DNA of 64,000 bases from Prado023 sp963706875 (GCA_963706875.1 CAVPNW010000016.1:496001-560000); one strand, 5' to 3'. Shown: positions 33,776 to 42,695, numbered from the stretch's first letter. The notes: generated from the sequence alone by a model not told the origin. A program made the numbers and translations.

Positions 33776-36010
33776 ATGACCACCAGCGCCACCACCCGAT
33801 CCGCCCTGGCGGACCCACCCCCCACCGTCTTCGAGCGCCTCGGCGAGTTCATCGTCCGGCGGGCCCGTCTCGTCCTGGTCCTGTTCTTCGGCGGAGTCAT
33901 CCTCGCCGGCGTCGTCGGCTCCCAGGTGTTCGCAGCCCTCGGGTCCGCGGGCTACAACGACCCGGGCTCGGACTCCGCCAGGGCAGCGACGGTCCTGTCC
34001 GAGGAGTTCGCGACCTCCGAGCCGATCCTGGTGATGGCCGTGACCTCACCGGCCGGCGTGGACGACCCGGCCACGACCACCGACGCCCGCGAGCTCGTCG
34101 CCGAGATCAGCCAGACCCCCGGTGTCGCCGAGGTCGTGAGCTACTGGACGTCGGGCACTCCCCCAGCCCTGCGCAGCGAGGACGGCTCGATCGGCCAGGT
34201 GATCGTCCATGCCGAGCCCGACGCCACCGTCACGGAGCGCACTGAGGTCGCTGAGACGGTCATGGCCGCGACCGGCACCCAGCAGGGTGGTCTCACCGTG
34301 GCCACCAGCGGGGCCGAGGCGGTCGGCGCAGCCGTCAGCGAGACCATCACCGAGGACCTCAAGCTTGCGGAGTCCGTTGCGATCCCGATCACGATGATCG
34401 TCCTGCTGGTCGTGTTCGGCAGCCTCGTCTCCGCCGGCCTGCCAATGGTCGTGGCCGCCGGCTCGGTGCTCGGGAGCTTCCTGGTGCTGTGGCTGATCAC
34501 CCGGGTCACCGACGTCTCGATCTTCGGGCTCAACCTGATCACCGGCCTGGGTCTCGGCCTGGGCATCGACTACGCGCTGCTCATGGTGAACCGGTTCCGC
34601 GAGGAGCGAGCACGCGGGTTGGCCCCTGACAGGGCAGTGGTGCGCACCGTGGCGACGGCAGGTCGAACGGTTGCCGTGTCCGGCGTGACGGTCGCCGTCA
34701 CCCTCGCCGCCCTGCTGTTCTTCCCGCAGTACTTCCTGCGCTCGTTCGGCTACGCGGGCATCAGCGTCACGCTGCTGGCCGTCCTCAGCGCGATCACCGC
34801 CCTGCCCGCCGCGATGGCACTGCTGGGCGCTCGCACCGACTCGCTGCGGATCCGCCGGGGCGACCTCGCGCCCTCCGATGACGGCGCCTGGGCCCGCGTT
34901 GCCCGAGCCGTCATGCGCCGACCTGTGCTGGTCGCGGTGTCGGTCTCCGCTGTCCTGCTCTCGATCGCCTCCCTGGCACTCGGGGCATCCTTCAGCCAGG
35001 TCGACGATCGCGCCCTGCCGGCAGACAACCCCGCCACGGCGGCCGCGAGCCTGCTGCGGGAGAGCTTCCCCGGCGAGGAGGGCGCCCCCGTGCAGGTCGT
35101 CCTCGCCGGTACGAACGCATCCGATCCGGCAGCCGTGACAGCGCACGCCGCGACCCTGTCGCAGCTCGACGGAGTCGTCCGGGTCGTGTCGCCGACCGAG
35201 GTGTTCATCGACGGCGAGTCCGTCGGCCCGAACCCGACCGCGGGTGCGTCCGACGCGACCTCCCCCGACGGCTGGACGCGCCTCGACGTCGTCGGCGACG
35301 TGTCACCACGCAGCGCCGAGGGCTCGTCGCTGGTCGAGTCGGTCCGCGCGGTGCCGTGGTCCGGTGAGTCGCTGGTCGGCGGAGCTGCTGCCGAGTACGC
35401 CGACTCCCAGGCAGCGATTGCCGCAACCCTGCCCCTCGCGCTGGGTTGGGTGTTCGCCCTCACCCTGATCGTGCTGTTCCTCTACACCGGCAGCGTGGTG
35501 CTGCCCATCAAGGCGGTGCTGCTCAACATCCTGTCCCTGGCGGCGACCATCGGCGCCCTGGTCTGGGTCTTCCAGGACGACAACCTCGGCTGGCTCGTCG
35601 GTGGCTACCAGTCGACCGGCACCCTGGATACCTCGATGACCGTGCTGATCGCGATCGTCGCCTTCGCCCTGTCGATGGACTACGAGGTGTTCCTGCTGTC
35701 GCGGATCAAGGAGGAGCACGACGCCGGCGCCGACACCGAGGCCGCCGTCGAGCTCGGCCTGCAGCGATCGGGCCGCATCATCACCGCTGCCGCCGTGCTG
35801 CTGGCGATCGTGTTCGCCTCGTTCATCACCAGCGGGGTGACGCCCATCAAGCAGCTCGGCTTCGGGGTCGCGTTCGCGATCCTGCTGGATGCGACGATCG
35901 TGCGCGGGCTCATGGTCCCGGCGTTCATGCGGCTTGCCGGACGCTGGAACTGGTGGGCGCCCGCTCCCCTGGCCGCGCTGCACCGGCGGATCGGCCTGTC
36001 CGAGGGCTGA
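33776..36010 (+). CDS. MMPL/RND-family transporter
   Basis: 744-residue inner-membrane exporter of the MMPL type. One transmembrane helix near residues 25-45, an extracytoplasmic loop to ~205, a bundle of five to six helices ~210-350 with the GLGLGIDYALLMVNRFREE motif (proton relay), then the same plan repeated: helix ~385-405, loop, and the second bundle ~560-720 with ALSMDYEVFLLSRIKEEHD. GGAGG precedes the ATG at 33776. The substrate is unknown; relatives move lipids or drugs, and control by a TetR repressor suggests an inducible efflux role. Confidence 0.93.
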   Translation: MTTSATTRSALADPPPTVFERLGEFIVRRARLVLVLFFGGVILAGVVGSQVFAALGSAGYNDPGSDSARAATVLSEEFATSEPILVMAVTSPAGVDDPATTTDARELVAEISQTPGVAEVVSYWTSGTPPALRSEDGSIGQVIVHAEPDATVTERTEVAETVMAATGTQQGGLTVATSGAEAVGAAVSETITEDLKLAESVAIPITMIVLLVVFGSLVSAGLPMVVAAGSVLGSFLVLWLITRVTDVSIFGLNLITGLGLGLGIDYALLMVNRFREERARGLAPDRAVVRTVATAGRTVAVSGVTVAVTLAALLFFPQYFLRSFGYAGISVTLLAVLSAITALPAAMALLGARTDSLRIRRGDLAPSDDGAWARVARAVMRRPVLVAVSVSAVLLSIASLALGASFSQVDDRALPADNPATAAASLLRESFPGEEGAPVQVVLAGTNASDPAAVTAHAATLSQLDGVVRVVSPTEVFIDGESVGPNPTAGASDATSPDGWTRLDVVGDVSPRSAEGSSLVESVRAVPWSGESLVGGAAAEYADSQAAIAATLPLALGWVFALTLIVLFLYTGSVVLPIKAVLLNILSLAATIGALVWVFQDDNLGWLVGGYQSTGTLDTSMTVLIAIVAFALSMDYEVFLLSRIKEEHDAGADTEAAVELGLQRSGRIITAAAVLLAIVFASFITSGVTPIKQLGFGVAFAILLDATIVRGLMVPAFMRLAGRWNWWAPAPLAALHRRIGLSEG

Positions 36011-36150
36011 GGCTGGGCCAGAAGGTCACCCGATCGGAGCAATCTGCGCTTGCCCGAGACCCTCCCGCGCATCGGTCCAGAACGACATCAATGACCACGA
36101 ACCGCCCCATCCGCACCTTCGGGGAGGAGTACGACTGACCCCGGGGGGTA

Positions 36151-36179
36151 TTGGTCCACCTCAGGCTATCGGCTACGCT
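36151..36179 (+). promoter_or_regulatory. probable promoter of the GGDEF gene
   Basis: TTGGTC (36151-36156), 17 bases, TACGCT (36174-36179), with the ATG at 36215. The rest of the 36011-36214 gap shows no gene; a 15-codon frame at 36091-36138 has no ribosome site and is not counted. Confidence 0.4.
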
Positions 36180-36214
36180 ATGTATGCACTTGATCACGGA
36201 CGGGGAGAGTCGCT

Positions 36215-37726
36215 ATGTGGTCGCATTCCGTCTTCCGGGACTCCGGACTGGCCCAGCTGATCGTTGGTCCAGCCGGGCGGATCAGCGTGGCCAACCCCGC
36301 CGCGACCACGCTCATGGGGACGAGCTCACTGGCTGGCGCCAATCTCGCTGACCTCATCGCTGCCCAGGACCGTGGATCCGCGGACGCCTTCCTGGCTACG
36401 CTCGCCGAGCTCCCCGCTGGCCGCAGCCAGCCTCTCGGACCGGTCCAGCTGGTTGGCCCGGGGCGGAGCCGCACGGTCCAGATGATCGGAGCGCGGACTC
36501 GTGGCGAGGGCGGGTTCGACGCCCTGGTGATCGCGGTGCATGAGGCGTCGGTTGCCGATGTCGGGGCCGTGGGGCCGGAGGTGCTGGTGGACCCGCTGAC
36601 CGGGGTGGGCACGCGCACCCGCGGCTTGGATGCACTCCGACGGGCGACACGGCCCGGGGCCCCCGGGTGCCTGCTGATCGTGGACCTCGACGGGTTCGGG
36701 TGGATCAACGAGACACTCGGGACCGCCGAGGGCGACCGCATCCTCACGGAGGTCGCAGAGCGCCTGCTCCATGCGGTCCCGCCCGGAGCCACGGTGGCCC
36801 GGATCGATGGGGACCAGTTCCTCGTCGTGAGCGCCGGAACGCCGATGACCGGATCGCTCGAACTCGCCAGCGACGTGATCTCAGCCCTGGCCAAGCCCAT
36901 GCACATCGCCGGGACGCGCGTGGTGACCGTGAGCATCGGCGTGGCAGCCCTCGATGGAAGCGGCGGCGACGAGGTCCTGTCCCTGGCGCACTCAGCCCTG
37001 TCCATGGCCAAGGACCAGGGCGGGCAGCAGGTCGTGGTGGATGGGCCCACCCCGCGCACCTACGGACGACGGCACGGGGATGTGGCCGCGGCCCTGCGAG
37101 AGATCGTGGCAGACGCCCAGAACGCACGCATTGAGGCAGCCCAGGCCAAGGCCGAGGCCGCCCAGGCCAAGGCCGAGGCGCGCACGTGCCCGATGACCGG
37201 GCTGCCCAACTACCTGGCCTACCTCGAGGAGGCGCAGAAGCTGCAGGCCGAGGCCCGCCGAACGGGGACGCCTGTCGCGGTCGTCTTCCTCGACCTCGAC
37301 AAGTTCGGCACGATCAACAAGACCTTCTCGTGGGATCGGGGCACCCAGGCGCTCACCGCGGTCGCTCGGGTGCTCGAGTCCGAGTGCCGGGGCCACGACC
37401 AGATCTTCAAGTTCGGCGGCGATGAGTTCGTCGTCCTGCTGCCCGGGACCGACCGGCACGGGGCGGGCATCGTGGCGGAGCGTCTGCGGGCTGCCGTGGA
37501 GGCAGCCGGCATCCCCCACGGCGGATTGCCCGAGCTGCCCATCGTGACCCTCAGCGTCGGCGTGGCGGCGGGACGCGGCCCCACCCTCGAGATCGCCAGG
37601 GTGGTCAAGAGGGCCGACGGGCAGTCTCAGCTCGCGAAGGCCACCGGACGCAACCGGGTGCAGCCGCCACCCGCAGCCTCCCCACGGGGGAGCGACGCGT
37701 CGCCGCACGGGGGCGACGTCGCCTGA
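36215..37726 (+). CDS. diguanylate cyclase with PAS-like input and two GGDEF domains
   Basis: 503 residues, soluble. N-terminal ~110 residues are PAS-like (VGPAGRISVANPAATTLMG). First GGDEF domain ~125-285: DPLTGVGTRTRG start, but the signature is RIDGDQF, so it is degenerate and probably inactive. A linker with AAQAKAEA repeats (~305-325) joins it to a second domain ~330-475 with MTGLPNYLAY and an intact KFGGDEFVVL. The second domain could make c-di-GMP; the first may bind a nucleotide or only mediate dimer contacts. No EAL domain. No neighbour explains the input signal. Confidence 0.9.
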   Translation: MWSHSVFRDSGLAQLIVGPAGRISVANPAATTLMGTSSLAGANLADLIAAQDRGSADAFLATLAELPAGRSQPLGPVQLVGPGRSRTVQMIGARTRGEGGFDALVIAVHEASVADVGAVGPEVLVDPLTGVGTRTRGLDALRRATRPGAPGCLLIVDLDGFGWINETLGTAEGDRILTEVAERLLHAVPPGATVARIDGDQFLVVSAGTPMTGSLELASDVISALAKPMHIAGTRVVTVSIGVAALDGSGGDEVLSLAHSALSMAKDQGGQQVVVDGPTPRTYGRRHGDVAAALREIVADAQNARIEAAQAKAEAAQAKAEARTCPMTGLPNYLAYLEEAQKLQAEARRTGTPVAVVFLDLDKFGTINKTFSWDRGTQALTAVARVLESECRGHDQIFKFGGDEFVVLLPGTDRHGAGIVAERLRAAVEAAGIPHGGLPELPIVTLSVGVAAGRGPTLEIARVVKRADGQSQLAKATGRNRVQPPPAASPRGSDASPHGGDVA

Positions 37727-37771
37727 CCTCGCGGGTCGGACCGGTCGACCGCTGCTCAGAGCGACCCTTGC

Positions 37772-38329
37772 TCAGAGGACGGCCAGGACCCGGTCGCGGA
37801 CCTCGTCGACGGTGCCCATGCCGTCGACCTGGACCAGGATCCCTGCGTCGGCATACACGCGGGTCAGCGGCTCGGTCTGCTCGGTGTAGACCTCCATGCG
37901 CCGGCGGATGACGTCCTCGGTGTCGTCGGCGCGACCCTGCTCCTGGGCCCGCTTGAGCAGGCGGGAGACGATCTCATCGGTGTCCACGGTCAGCTCCACG
38001 ACGCGATCCAGAGACAGGCCCATGTCGGCCAGGGCGGCGTCGAGCACCCCCACCTGGTCCAGCGTCCGCGGATACCCATCGAGGAGGAACCCCTCGGCGG
38101 CGTCCGGCTGACCGAGACGGTCGCGCACCATCGCGTTGGTGATCCGATCAGGGACGTAGTCCCCACTGTCCATGAACATCCCGGCGGCGATACCCAGGGG
38201 CGTCACCTCGGCCAGGTGGGCACGGAACAGGTCACCGGTCGACACATGCGGGATTCCCAGTCGCTCGGAGAGCACCTTGGCCTGCGTTCCCTTGCCCCCT
38301 CCCGGGGGGCCCATCAGGACGATGCGCAT
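37772..38329 (-). CDS. adk: adenylate kinase
   Basis: AMP + ATP to 2 ADP. 185 residues from the ATG at 38329; P-loop GPPGGGKGTQ, STGDLFRAH for AMP binding, FLLDGYPRTLDQ. It is the short form with a small lid and no zinc cysteines, common in actinobacteria. Usually adk lies in the ribosomal-protein cluster beside secY; here it is alone, so it may be a relocated single copy or a second copy, which the window cannot decide. Confidence 0.93.
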   Translation of the reverse strand: MRIVLMGPPGGGKGTQAKVLSERLGIPHVSTGDLFRAHLAEVTPLGIAAGMFMDSGDYVPDRITNAMVRDRLGQPDAAEGFLLDGYPRTLDQVGVLDAALADMGLSLDRVVELTVDTDEIVSRLLKRAQEQGRADDTEDVIRRRMEVYTEQTEPLTRVYADAGILVQVDGMGTVDEVRDRVLAVL

Positions 38330-38506
38330 CAGGGTCGACCTCTCCTCATCATGCGTGGCACTGCATCTGACTGGCGGCACGATAGTGGCCACGTGAGGGG
38401 TGATGGGTCGCGAACGGGCCGGGCGCCTCCTTGCGTTCAGCCCGGAGCCGGTCGCCGACCGCCTTTGCCGATGCCGGCCGGGGGGTTGCGTGGCAGGCTG
38501 GCCGAC

Positions 38507-39202
38507 ATGACGACGCTGGATGACGCACGTGTCCTGGTCGCCGGGGCAACGGGCGGGCTCGGCGCCCCGCTGAGTCGGCGGCTCGCAGCAGCGGGCGCGC
38601 GGTTGACCGTCACCGGCCGGGATGGCGACCGGCTGGCCGCCCTGGGCCTTGATGCGCTGCGCGTACCCGCGGACCTGCGCAGGGCAGGCGCCGCTGAGAA
38701 GGTGGTGGAGCGCGCCGTCGAGCAGTACGGCCGGCTTGATGGCCTGGTGTTCGCCGCCGGGGCCGTCGCCTTCGGCCCCGCGACCGAGACCCCCGACCAG
38801 GTGATCATCGACCTCTTCACCCTCAACACCCTGGCGCCAATCCGCCTGTTGCGCGCGGCCCTGCCCCACCTCCAGGCGTCTGCGGCCGGGGGCGGGTCGC
38901 CCTTCGTCGTGCACATCAGTGCCGTTGTCGCTGAGACCCCGATGCCGGGAATGGCCGCCTACTCGGCGTCGAAGGCGGGACTCGCCGCATTCGACACAGC
39001 CGCAGCGCGCGAGCTGCGCAGGTCGAGGATCCGGCTCATCGACGCCCGCCCCCCGCACACCGAGACGGGATTGGCTCAGCGGCCGTTGTTCGGGACCACC
39101 CCGAGGCTGCCCGTGGGGCTGGATCCGGAGGCCGTCGCAGAACGGATCCTCGCCGCCGTGGAGGACGGCGAGACCGACCTGCCCAGCAGCGCGTTCGGCT
39201 GA
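38507..39202 (+). CDS. short-chain dehydrogenase/reductase
   Basis: 231 residues, Rossmann fold. Cofactor motif VAGATGGLGAPLSRR, the FAAGAV (NAG-like) motif, catalytic Ser in VHISAVVAE and the YSASKAG motif with Tyr and Lys. Short for an SDR and ending soon after the catalytic helix. The substrate is unknown. It converges on the following aldo/keto reductase by three bases. Confidence 0.88.
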   Translation: MTTLDDARVLVAGATGGLGAPLSRRLAAAGARLTVTGRDGDRLAALGLDALRVPADLRRAGAAEKVVERAVEQYGRLDGLVFAAGAVAFGPATETPDQVIIDLFTLNTLAPIRLLRAALPHLQASAAGGGSPFVVHISAVVAETPMPGMAAYSASKAGLAAFDTAAARELRRSRIRLIDARPPHTETGLAQRPLFGTTPRLPVGLDPEAVAERILAAVEDGETDLPSSAFG

Positions 39203-39205
39203 GCC

Positions 39206-40186
39206 CTACCGGCGCAGTCGCGCCCTGGCCAGGCCGCGGGCTGCGTCCAGTGTCCCCAGGGGCGTGAACGCGCGCGCCTGGGCCGTGAGCTCGGCCACCT
39301 CGTCATCAGCGAGGTCGAGGTCGGCCGCAGCGGCGTTGGCCTCCACCTGCGCGACGCTGGAGGCGCCGGGGATGGCAACCACGTTCGGCTGGTGGAGCAG
39401 CCAGGCCAACGCGACCTGGGCCGGGGTCACGTCATGCGTCGAGGCGACCTCTCGCAGCGCGTCCAGCAGTCCGGCGGCCCGTGTGAGGTTCTCCTCGAGG
39501 AACAGGGCGTTCATCTGGCGCACCCCGCCGGTGGGACGGTTGGTGGCGTCATAGCGCGCCGAGAGCAGTCCCTGGCCCAGCGGGCTCCAGGCGATCACCA
39601 CCCGACCCTCGGATGCGGCGTGTGGGACGAGCTCGTCCAACGGCCCCATGTGCGCGAGGCTGAACTGCACCTGGTTGGACAGCACCGGCCGGCCCAGGGC
39701 CCGCTCCGCGTCCTTCCAGCGGCCCAGGGAGTAGTTGCTCACCCCCACGTCGGTGACCAGCCCCGAGTCCTGCAGGTCGCGCATGCCCGCCATCGTGGTG
39801 CCGTCACGCACGACTGGATTGGGCTGATGGACCTGGTACAGGTCGATGGTCGAGACCCCAAGCCGTCCGGCGCTTGCTCGCGCGGTCCGGCGCACGAACG
39901 GGGCGATGGGGAACACAGGGAAGTGCTTGGTCGCGATGTAGGCCGTGTCGATGAGGTCGTGCGCGGCCAACGCCGCGCCCAGGATCGTCTCGCTCCTGCC
40001 GAAGCCGTACATCTCGGCGGTGTCGAACAGGGTGATTCCCAGCTCCGCGGCCCGCGCCACGATCAGCTCGGCGTCCCGGGCGCTGTACTGGTCGCCGTAG
40101 CCCCACTCGCGCGAGCCGAACTGCCAGGTGCCCAGACCGATCCGGGAGATCGGCTTGGCGCTGTCCACGTCCTCCAGGTACTTCAT
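39206..40186 (-). CDS. aldo/keto reductase
   Basis: 326 residues. GLGTWQFGSREWGYGDQY, the catalytic DTAEMYG, TKHFP, and the histidine in LYQVHQPNP show the AKR tetrad; the C-terminal IPGASSVAQVEAN binds NADPH. Pattern is of the AKR groups that include YajO and plant/bacterial general-stress reductases. Follows another, different AKR gene on the same strand across 41 bases, so the two may be co-transcribed. Confidence 0.9.
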   Translation of the reverse strand: MKYLEDVDSAKPISRIGLGTWQFGSREWGYGDQYSARDAELIVARAAELGITLFDTAEMYGFGRSETILGAALAAHDLIDTAYIATKHFPVFPIAPFVRRTARASAGRLGVSTIDLYQVHQPNPVVRDGTTMAGMRDLQDSGLVTDVGVSNYSLGRWKDAERALGRPVLSNQVQFSLAHMGPLDELVPHAASEGRVVIAWSPLGQGLLSARYDATNRPTGGVRQMNALFLEENLTRAAGLLDALREVASTHDVTPAQVALAWLLHQPNVVAIPGASSVAQVEANAAAADLDLADDEVAELTAQARAFTPLGTLDAARGLARARLRR

Positions 40187-40227
40187 GTCACTCCCACCGC
40201 TTCCCGCGAGTCACGTGGCCTCAGCCC

Positions 40228-41208
40228 TCAGTCGAAGATCGGGCAGAACGTGTTGAACGCAGCCTCGCAGAACTGCCCCGGGTCGTTGAACCGCAGGTCC
40301 TGGTTCAGCCCGCTGATCGCGGCCATGTCGGCCTCGGTCAGGGTCAGGTCCCCTGCGCCCAGATTCTCCTGCAGGCGGTCGGCTGACGAGCTCTTGGCGA
40401 TCGGATTCGTCCCCCGCTGGAGCGCCCACGCGAGCACGACCTGAGCAGGGGTGGCCGCCACCCGCTCCGCGATCTCACCGACCACCGGGTGCTCGAGCAC
40501 CGACTGGGTCGTCTGGGCCATCCCCAGCTGGACGTAGCTGCCCGCCCCCAGCGGTGAGAACGCCGTCACGGCGATGCCGTGCCCGGTCGCGAAGCGCACG
40601 AGCCGCTCCTGCGTCAGGTAGGGGTGCATCTCCACCTGCAGCACGGCCGGGGGGATCGTTGCGCCGGCCAGCAGGTCCATCAGGAACCCGGAAGTCATGT
40701 TGCAGACCCCGATGTTCCGGGTCAGGCCGGCAGGGACCAGCGCCTCCATCGCCGCCCACGTCGTCGCGATCGGGACGTCCTCGAACTCCATCCGGACGGG
40801 GCTGGCGTCGGGGTCGAAGACCCACTCGGGCGGGTAGCGGACCTCGAACGGCACGTACCGCAGCGGGATCGGGAAGTGGATCAGGTAGAGGTCGAGGTAC
40901 TCCACCCCGAGGTCGGTCAGCGTGCGCCTGATCGCCGGCTCCACGTGCTCGGGTGCGTGGTAGGTGTTCCAGAGCTTGGACGTGATCCAGAGGTCCTCGC
41001 GCCTGACCAGACCCTCAGCGATCGCCCGCGCGATCCCCTGCCCGACCTCGACCTCGTTGCCGTAGTCGCAGGCACAGTCCAGATGGCGGTAACCCATCGC
41101 GATGGCCGCGTGCACCGTCTCGGCGCACACGTCCCTGCCGATCTTCCAGGTGCCCAGGCCGAGCGCGGGCATCGCATCGCCGGTTCTGAGGGTGAGGTTC
41201 TTCACCAC
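40228..41208 (-). CDS. aldo/keto reductase, xylose-reductase-like
   Basis: 326 residues with the AKR2 pattern: LRTGDAMPALGLGTWKI, DCACDYGNEVEVG (Asp, Tyr), TSKLWNTYHAPEHV, LYLIHFPIPLRY and IAKSSSADRLQEN. The WVFDPDASPVRME loop is like fungal xylose reductases rather than the usual bacterial DkgA type. Likely NADPH-dependent reduction of an aldehyde or aldose. The preceding CsbD gene is on the same strand, 93 bases away. Confidence 0.9.
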   Translation of the reverse strand: MVKNLTLRTGDAMPALGLGTWKIGRDVCAETVHAAIAMGYRHLDCACDYGNEVEVGQGIARAIAEGLVRREDLWITSKLWNTYHAPEHVEPAIRRTLTDLGVEYLDLYLIHFPIPLRYVPFEVRYPPEWVFDPDASPVRMEFEDVPIATTWAAMEALVPAGLTRNIGVCNMTSGFLMDLLAGATIPPAVLQVEMHPYLTQERLVRFATGHGIAVTAFSPLGAGSYVQLGMAQTTQSVLEHPVVGEIAERVAATPAQVVLAWALQRGTNPIAKSSSADRLQENLGAGDLTLTEADMAAISGLNQDLRFNDPGQFCEAAFNTFCPIFD

Positions 41209-41268
41209 GCCAGCATGTCAGCCCGGGGCCCCGCACGACGGGTCGCACAAGGGCCCCGGGACGTCACC

Positions 41269-41334
41269 TCACTTGGTGTAGAGCAGGTGCTTGGCCTTGT
41301 CTCACTTGGTGTAGAGCAGGTGCTTGGCCTTGTC
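41269..41334. repeat. perfect 33-bp tandem duplication across the csbD stop codon
   Basis: 41269-41301 and 41302-41334 are identical. The right copy holds the last ten codons and stop of the CsbD gene; the left copy lies just downstream of the stop and is untranslated. The unit length equals one 11-residue repeat of the protein. Confidence 0.9.
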
Positions 41335-41658
41335 CACGCCGGTGTCGACCATGCCCTTGGTCTTGTCCAGGCCCGTGTCGACCATGCCCTTGGTCTTGTC
41401 CAGGCCCGTGTCGACCATTTCCTTGGTCTTGTCGAAGCCTGCGTCGACCATGTGCTTGGCCTTGTCCAGGCCGGAGTCCGCCGCATCCCTCGCGGAGTCC
41501 AGACCGTCCTCGACGGTGTGCACCGCGTGGTCGACTTCGGCCTGGGCCTCGCCGGCCTTGCGGTCCGCCTTGCCCTTGGACTGCAGTTCCTTGTCGCCCG
41601 TGACGATTCCTGCGGCCTCCTTGGCGTGACCCTTGACCTGATCTGATGTGGCACCCAT
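41302..41658 (-). CDS. CsbD-like stress protein with 11-residue repeats
   Basis: 118 residues. N-terminal ~50 residues are a CsbD domain (QVKGHAKEAAGIVTGDKELQ and SKGKADRKAGEAQ). From ~65 the chain is built of 11-residue units of the type DKTKGMVDTGL, four or five copies, some identical at DNA level. Such units form amphipathic helices like those of LEA and apolipoprotein-type proteins, fitting a desiccation or membrane-stress role. GGGAGG precedes the ATG. The repeat array duplicates itself by one unit past the stop codon. A 39-codon frame ends 12 bases upstream. Confidence 0.85.
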   Translation of the reverse strand: MGATSDQVKGHAKEAAGIVTGDKELQSKGKADRKAGEAQAEVDHAVHTVEDGLDSARDAADSGLDKAKHMVDAGFDKTKEMVDTGLDKTKGMVDTGLDKTKGMVDTGVDKAKHLLYTK

Positions 41659-41670
41659 GGTGCGCCTCCC

Positions 41671-41790
41671 TCAACGACGTCCGGCCGCGCCCGGAGTGGA
41701 CGCGGCCGACTTCTGGATCGCGGTGATCGGGACGGGGACGAGCCGACGGCTCTGGGGTCCCACGGGGATGACCAGCGTCTGCGCGGTCAT
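41671..41790 (-). CDS. possible 39-residue protein upstream of csbD
   Basis: A short frame (MTAQTLVIPVG and a Pro/Ala-rich end) with GAGGTG before the ATG, ending 12 bases before csbD, so it would be the first gene of that transcript. I recognise no family. It could be a leader peptide or chance; the well-placed ribosome site is the only support. Confidence 0.4.
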   Translation of the reverse strand: MTAQTLVIPVGPQSRRLVPVPITAIQKSAASTPGAAGRR

Positions 41791-41812
41791 GCGATCACCT
41801 CGATCTGCTTCC

Positions 41813-41840
41813 AGACTAGACCCGTCCATTCGCCGCGCAA
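41813..41840 (-). promoter_or_regulatory. possible promoter of the csbD transcript
   Basis: Minus strand: TTGCGC (41835-41840), 16 bases, TAGTCT (41813-41818), 23 bases before the ATG of the 39-residue frame. A stress-sigma promoter is expected for csbD, but I see no clear GTTT/GGGTAT pair. Confidence 0.3.
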
Positions 41841-41890
41841 CAGGCGCAATCCCCGATCCCGTCAGCGAAACGCATCCGGATGCCGGGGGC

Positions 41891-42415
41891 CTACTCCCCG
41901 AGGTCGACACCCATCGCCGTGGCGGCTGCCCAGAAAGCCTCGAGCGTGGCCGCGCTGAACAGCACGAACGCGATCTCGAGGTCGTGGGCGGCGCCTGCCT
42001 CGGCCAACGCAATCGGGGCGGCCAACTCGACCGGGTAGCCGTAGGCCCCGGTGGAGATCGCCGGGAAGGCGATCGAACGCGCACCCAGCTCACGCGCCCG
42101 GGCGAGGCTCGTGCGATGCGCCGAGGCCAGGAGCTCGGCGTCGTCGGGAGACCCCCGGTAGATCGGTCCCACGGTGTGGATGACCCATCGTGCGGGGAGG
42201 TTCCCGGCGGTCGTGGCGACCGCCTGTCCGGTGGGCAGCCCGTCGGGGAGCAGGTCGGTTCGGATCCGGCGGCACTCGGCCAGGATGGCCGGCCCCCCTG
42301 CCCGGTGGATCGCCCCGTCGACTCCCCCGCCACCGAGCAGCCCGTTGTTCGCCGCATTGACGATCGCGTCGGCCGGGAAGGCCGTGATGTCGCCCTGGAT
42401 GAGCCGTACCGTCAT
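41891..42415 (-). CDS. macrodomain protein (O-acetyl-ADP-ribose deacetylase type)
   Basis: 174 residues, one macrodomain. GDITAFPADAIVNAANNGLLGGGGVDGAIH is the catalytic/ADP-ribose loop of the MacroD/YmdB class (Asn and Asp visible in VNAANNGLLGGGGVDG), AISTGAYGYP is the second phosphate loop. It removes ADP-ribose or acetyl from ADP-ribose derivatives. No ADP-ribosyltransferase or toxin lies next to it, so a housekeeping role is likely. Confidence 0.92.
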   Translation of the reverse strand: MTVRLIQGDITAFPADAIVNAANNGLLGGGGVDGAIHRAGGPAILAECRRIRTDLLPDGLPTGQAVATTAGNLPARWVIHTVGPIYRGSPDDAELLASAHRTSLARARELGARSIAFPAISTGAYGYPVELAAPIALAEAGAAHDLEIAFVLFSAATLEAFWAAATAMGVDLGE

Positions 42416-42479
42416 GCGTCCAGTGTGCCCGAGGGGGTCTCCCGTCGCGGCATGAACCGCCCTGCCGATGGGCTAACCT

Positions 42480-42635
42480 GTTGGGGCACGACAACCACAG
42501 TCCGAATCCAGGGGAAGCCGGTGTGAATCCGGCGCTGTCCCGCAACCGTGAGCAGGTCCCTCCCCAAGGGCCCAGCGAGTCGGAGCACCTGGCGGACTGG
42601 GGCTCCGACACCGTCCGAGGACGACGGTGGAGCCC
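42480..42635 (+). ncRNA. cobalamin riboswitch with following hairpin
   Basis: The leader contains the class hallmarks: AAGCCGGTGTGAATCCGGC, CTGTCCCGCAACCGTGA (42535-42552), and a B12 box GAGTCGGAGCACCTGG near 42577-42592. It is followed by a strong stem: GGGCTCC (42600-42606) with GGAGCCC (42629-42635), and ACCGTC (42610-42615) with GACGGT (42623-42628). There is no T-run, so it is either an unusual terminator or works on translation. Controls the ECF/cob operon downstream; cobalamin should repress it. Confidence 0.92.
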
Positions 42636-42695
42636 GGACCGGGCCCCGAGCCCGCCGGACCCACCCTCACCCTGGGCCTGACTGAAGGGCACCTG

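Noticed and set aside
36091..36138. 15-codon frame in the gap before the GGDEF gene
   Set aside because: No ribosome-binding site and too short to judge; no family.
39206..41208. Two neighbouring aldo/keto reductases as a recent duplication
   Set aside because: The two proteins belong to different AKR groups with different active-site contexts, so they are not a recent copy pair.
41269..41470. 33-bp direct repeats that could be taken for a CRISPR array
   Set aside because: Units are contiguous and in frame with the csbD protein, with no spacers and no cas genes.
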